The translations under genes and the position numbers were made by a program. Below, piece after piece: positions 14,640 to 14,873 of a stretch of DNA of 14,873 nucleotides; within the stretch, counting starts at the first letter, position 1; each line of letters starts with the position of its first letter. Source of the DNA: DATLFP01 sp035540955 (GTDB lineage Bacteria; Actinomycetota; Acidimicrobiia; Acidimicrobiales; CADCSY01); assembly GCA_035540955.1 (NCBI GenBank), contig DATLFP010000171.1:1-14873 (forward strand). The letters run 5' to 3'. The notes below the pieces were generated by a model, which saw only the letters and a list, made by a program, of their open reading frames with translations, was not told the DNA's origin and ran no database searches.

Positions 14640-14873
14640 GTGCCGAGCCCCGAGGAGCGATTCCGGGCAAAGGTCAAACGCCGCGGCGGGCACGAGGTCT
14701 GGACCGGATCACGCGACAGCCGAGGCGTGGGCATGGTCCGCATCGACGGCAAGCTGCGAACGGTGCAGCGGGCGACCTGGGAGTTCGCCCACGGGCCGCT
14801 CCCCGCCGGCGTGCGGGTGAACACCTGCACCCGGAGAACGAGCCTGCGTCCGCGTGGAGCACCTGTCGTTGTC
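14640..14873 (+). CDS. Degenerate HNH-type domain protein, N-terminal part, with apparent +1 frame change; runs off the right edge
   Basis: From the GTG at 14640 the frame reads MPSPEERFRAKV, then WTGSRDSRGVGMVRIDGKLR and ATWEFAHGPLPAGVRVNTC (residues 45-63). This is the layout of the phage-type HNH domain (W-x-G...G-x-G-x-[IV]-x-[IV]-D-G-K...W-E-x-x-H-G-P-[IL]-P). After Cys63 the same frame turns to Arg/Thr/Ser-rich nonsense, while the +1 frame from 14830 gives PGERACVRVEHLSL, the expected last segment (compare C-V-N-P-E-H-L). The domain is therefore complete only across a +1 shift near 14829-14832. The His normally found in A-H-R-x-x-[WY]-E is Gln (VQR), and the His before the central Cys is absent, so nuclease activity is doubtful and DNA binding is more likely. 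It may be the start of a recombinase next to tRNA-Lys, but the rest is not in the window. Confidence 0.65.
   Translation, partial: MPSPEERFRAKVKRRGGHEVWTGSRDSRGVGMVRIDGKLRTVQRATWEFAHGPLPAGVRVNTCTRRTSLRPRGAPVVV

Larger units (their letters stand above)
14543..14680. repeat. 10-bp inverted repeat starting at the tRNA-Lys 3' end
   Basis: CGTTTGACCT (14543-14552), directly after the tRNA CCA, is the perfect reverse complement of AGGTCAAACG (14671-14680) inside the following reading frame. It may be a recombinase or regulator site, or chance. Confidence 0.6.

Noticed and set aside
14479..14862. Minus-strand small frames opposite tRNA-Lys and the HNH-like gene
   Set aside because: They include translated tRNA sequence and show no motif, whereas the plus-strand frame matches a known fold.

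Overview
The window is high-GC DNA that reads as a chromosomal segment of an actinomycete-type bacterium (Actinomycetota). The evidence is the gene order tig-clpP-clpX-folC-ndk-mreBCD-mrdA-rodA, the frequent GTG and TTG starts, and several starts that look nearly leaderless, with a TANNNT box 6-9 nt upstream. Acidimicrobiia is my best guess below phylum level, but this is inference and no marker here proves it.

Layout. From 1 to 11010 every gene is on the minus strand, so transcription runs right to left. It starts with a proteostasis block: trigger factor (9652-11010), ClpP (8987-9655, 4-nt overlap with tig) and ClpX (7661-8941). Next is an unrecognised 174-residue protein built from 11-residue helical repeats (7084-7608). 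It sits where some actinobacteria carry valS. Then come folylpolyglutamate synthase FolC (5718-6998), nucleoside diphosphate kinase (5292-5705) and the rod-shape elongation module: MreB, MreC, MreD, PBP2 (MrdA) and the first 278 residues of RodA, which runs off the left edge. MreB filaments, the MreC/MreD membrane scaffold, the transpeptidase PBP2 and the SEDS glycosyltransferase RodA together build the lateral cell wall.

The stretch 11196-13048 is mostly plus strand and mixes tRNA genes with small proteins: a CAP-domain lipoprotein, tRNA-Pro(TGG), tRNA-Gly(TCC), a Ser/Thr-rich surface protein with an LSDTG sorting-like tail, tRNA-Arg(TCT) on the minus strand, a two-CBS-domain protein and tRNA-His(GTG). 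A minus-strand fucose isomerase-like gene (13070-14293) faces this group. The two transcripts meet at a perfect 12-bp hairpin that holds the isomerase stop codon in its loop.

The right edge holds tRNA-Lys(CTT) (14468-14542). It is followed by a short repeat-rich gap and the start of a plus-strand gene (14640 onward) that runs off the window. This gene encodes a degenerate HNH-type domain whose last conserved segment (C-V-R-V-E-H-L) continues in the +1 frame. That break, next to a tRNA 3' end, is the most unusual signal here. It may mark the edge of an integrated element, but no integrase, second att copy or cargo is visible. Nothing else in the window looks like a mobile element, and there is no CRISPR array or rRNA.
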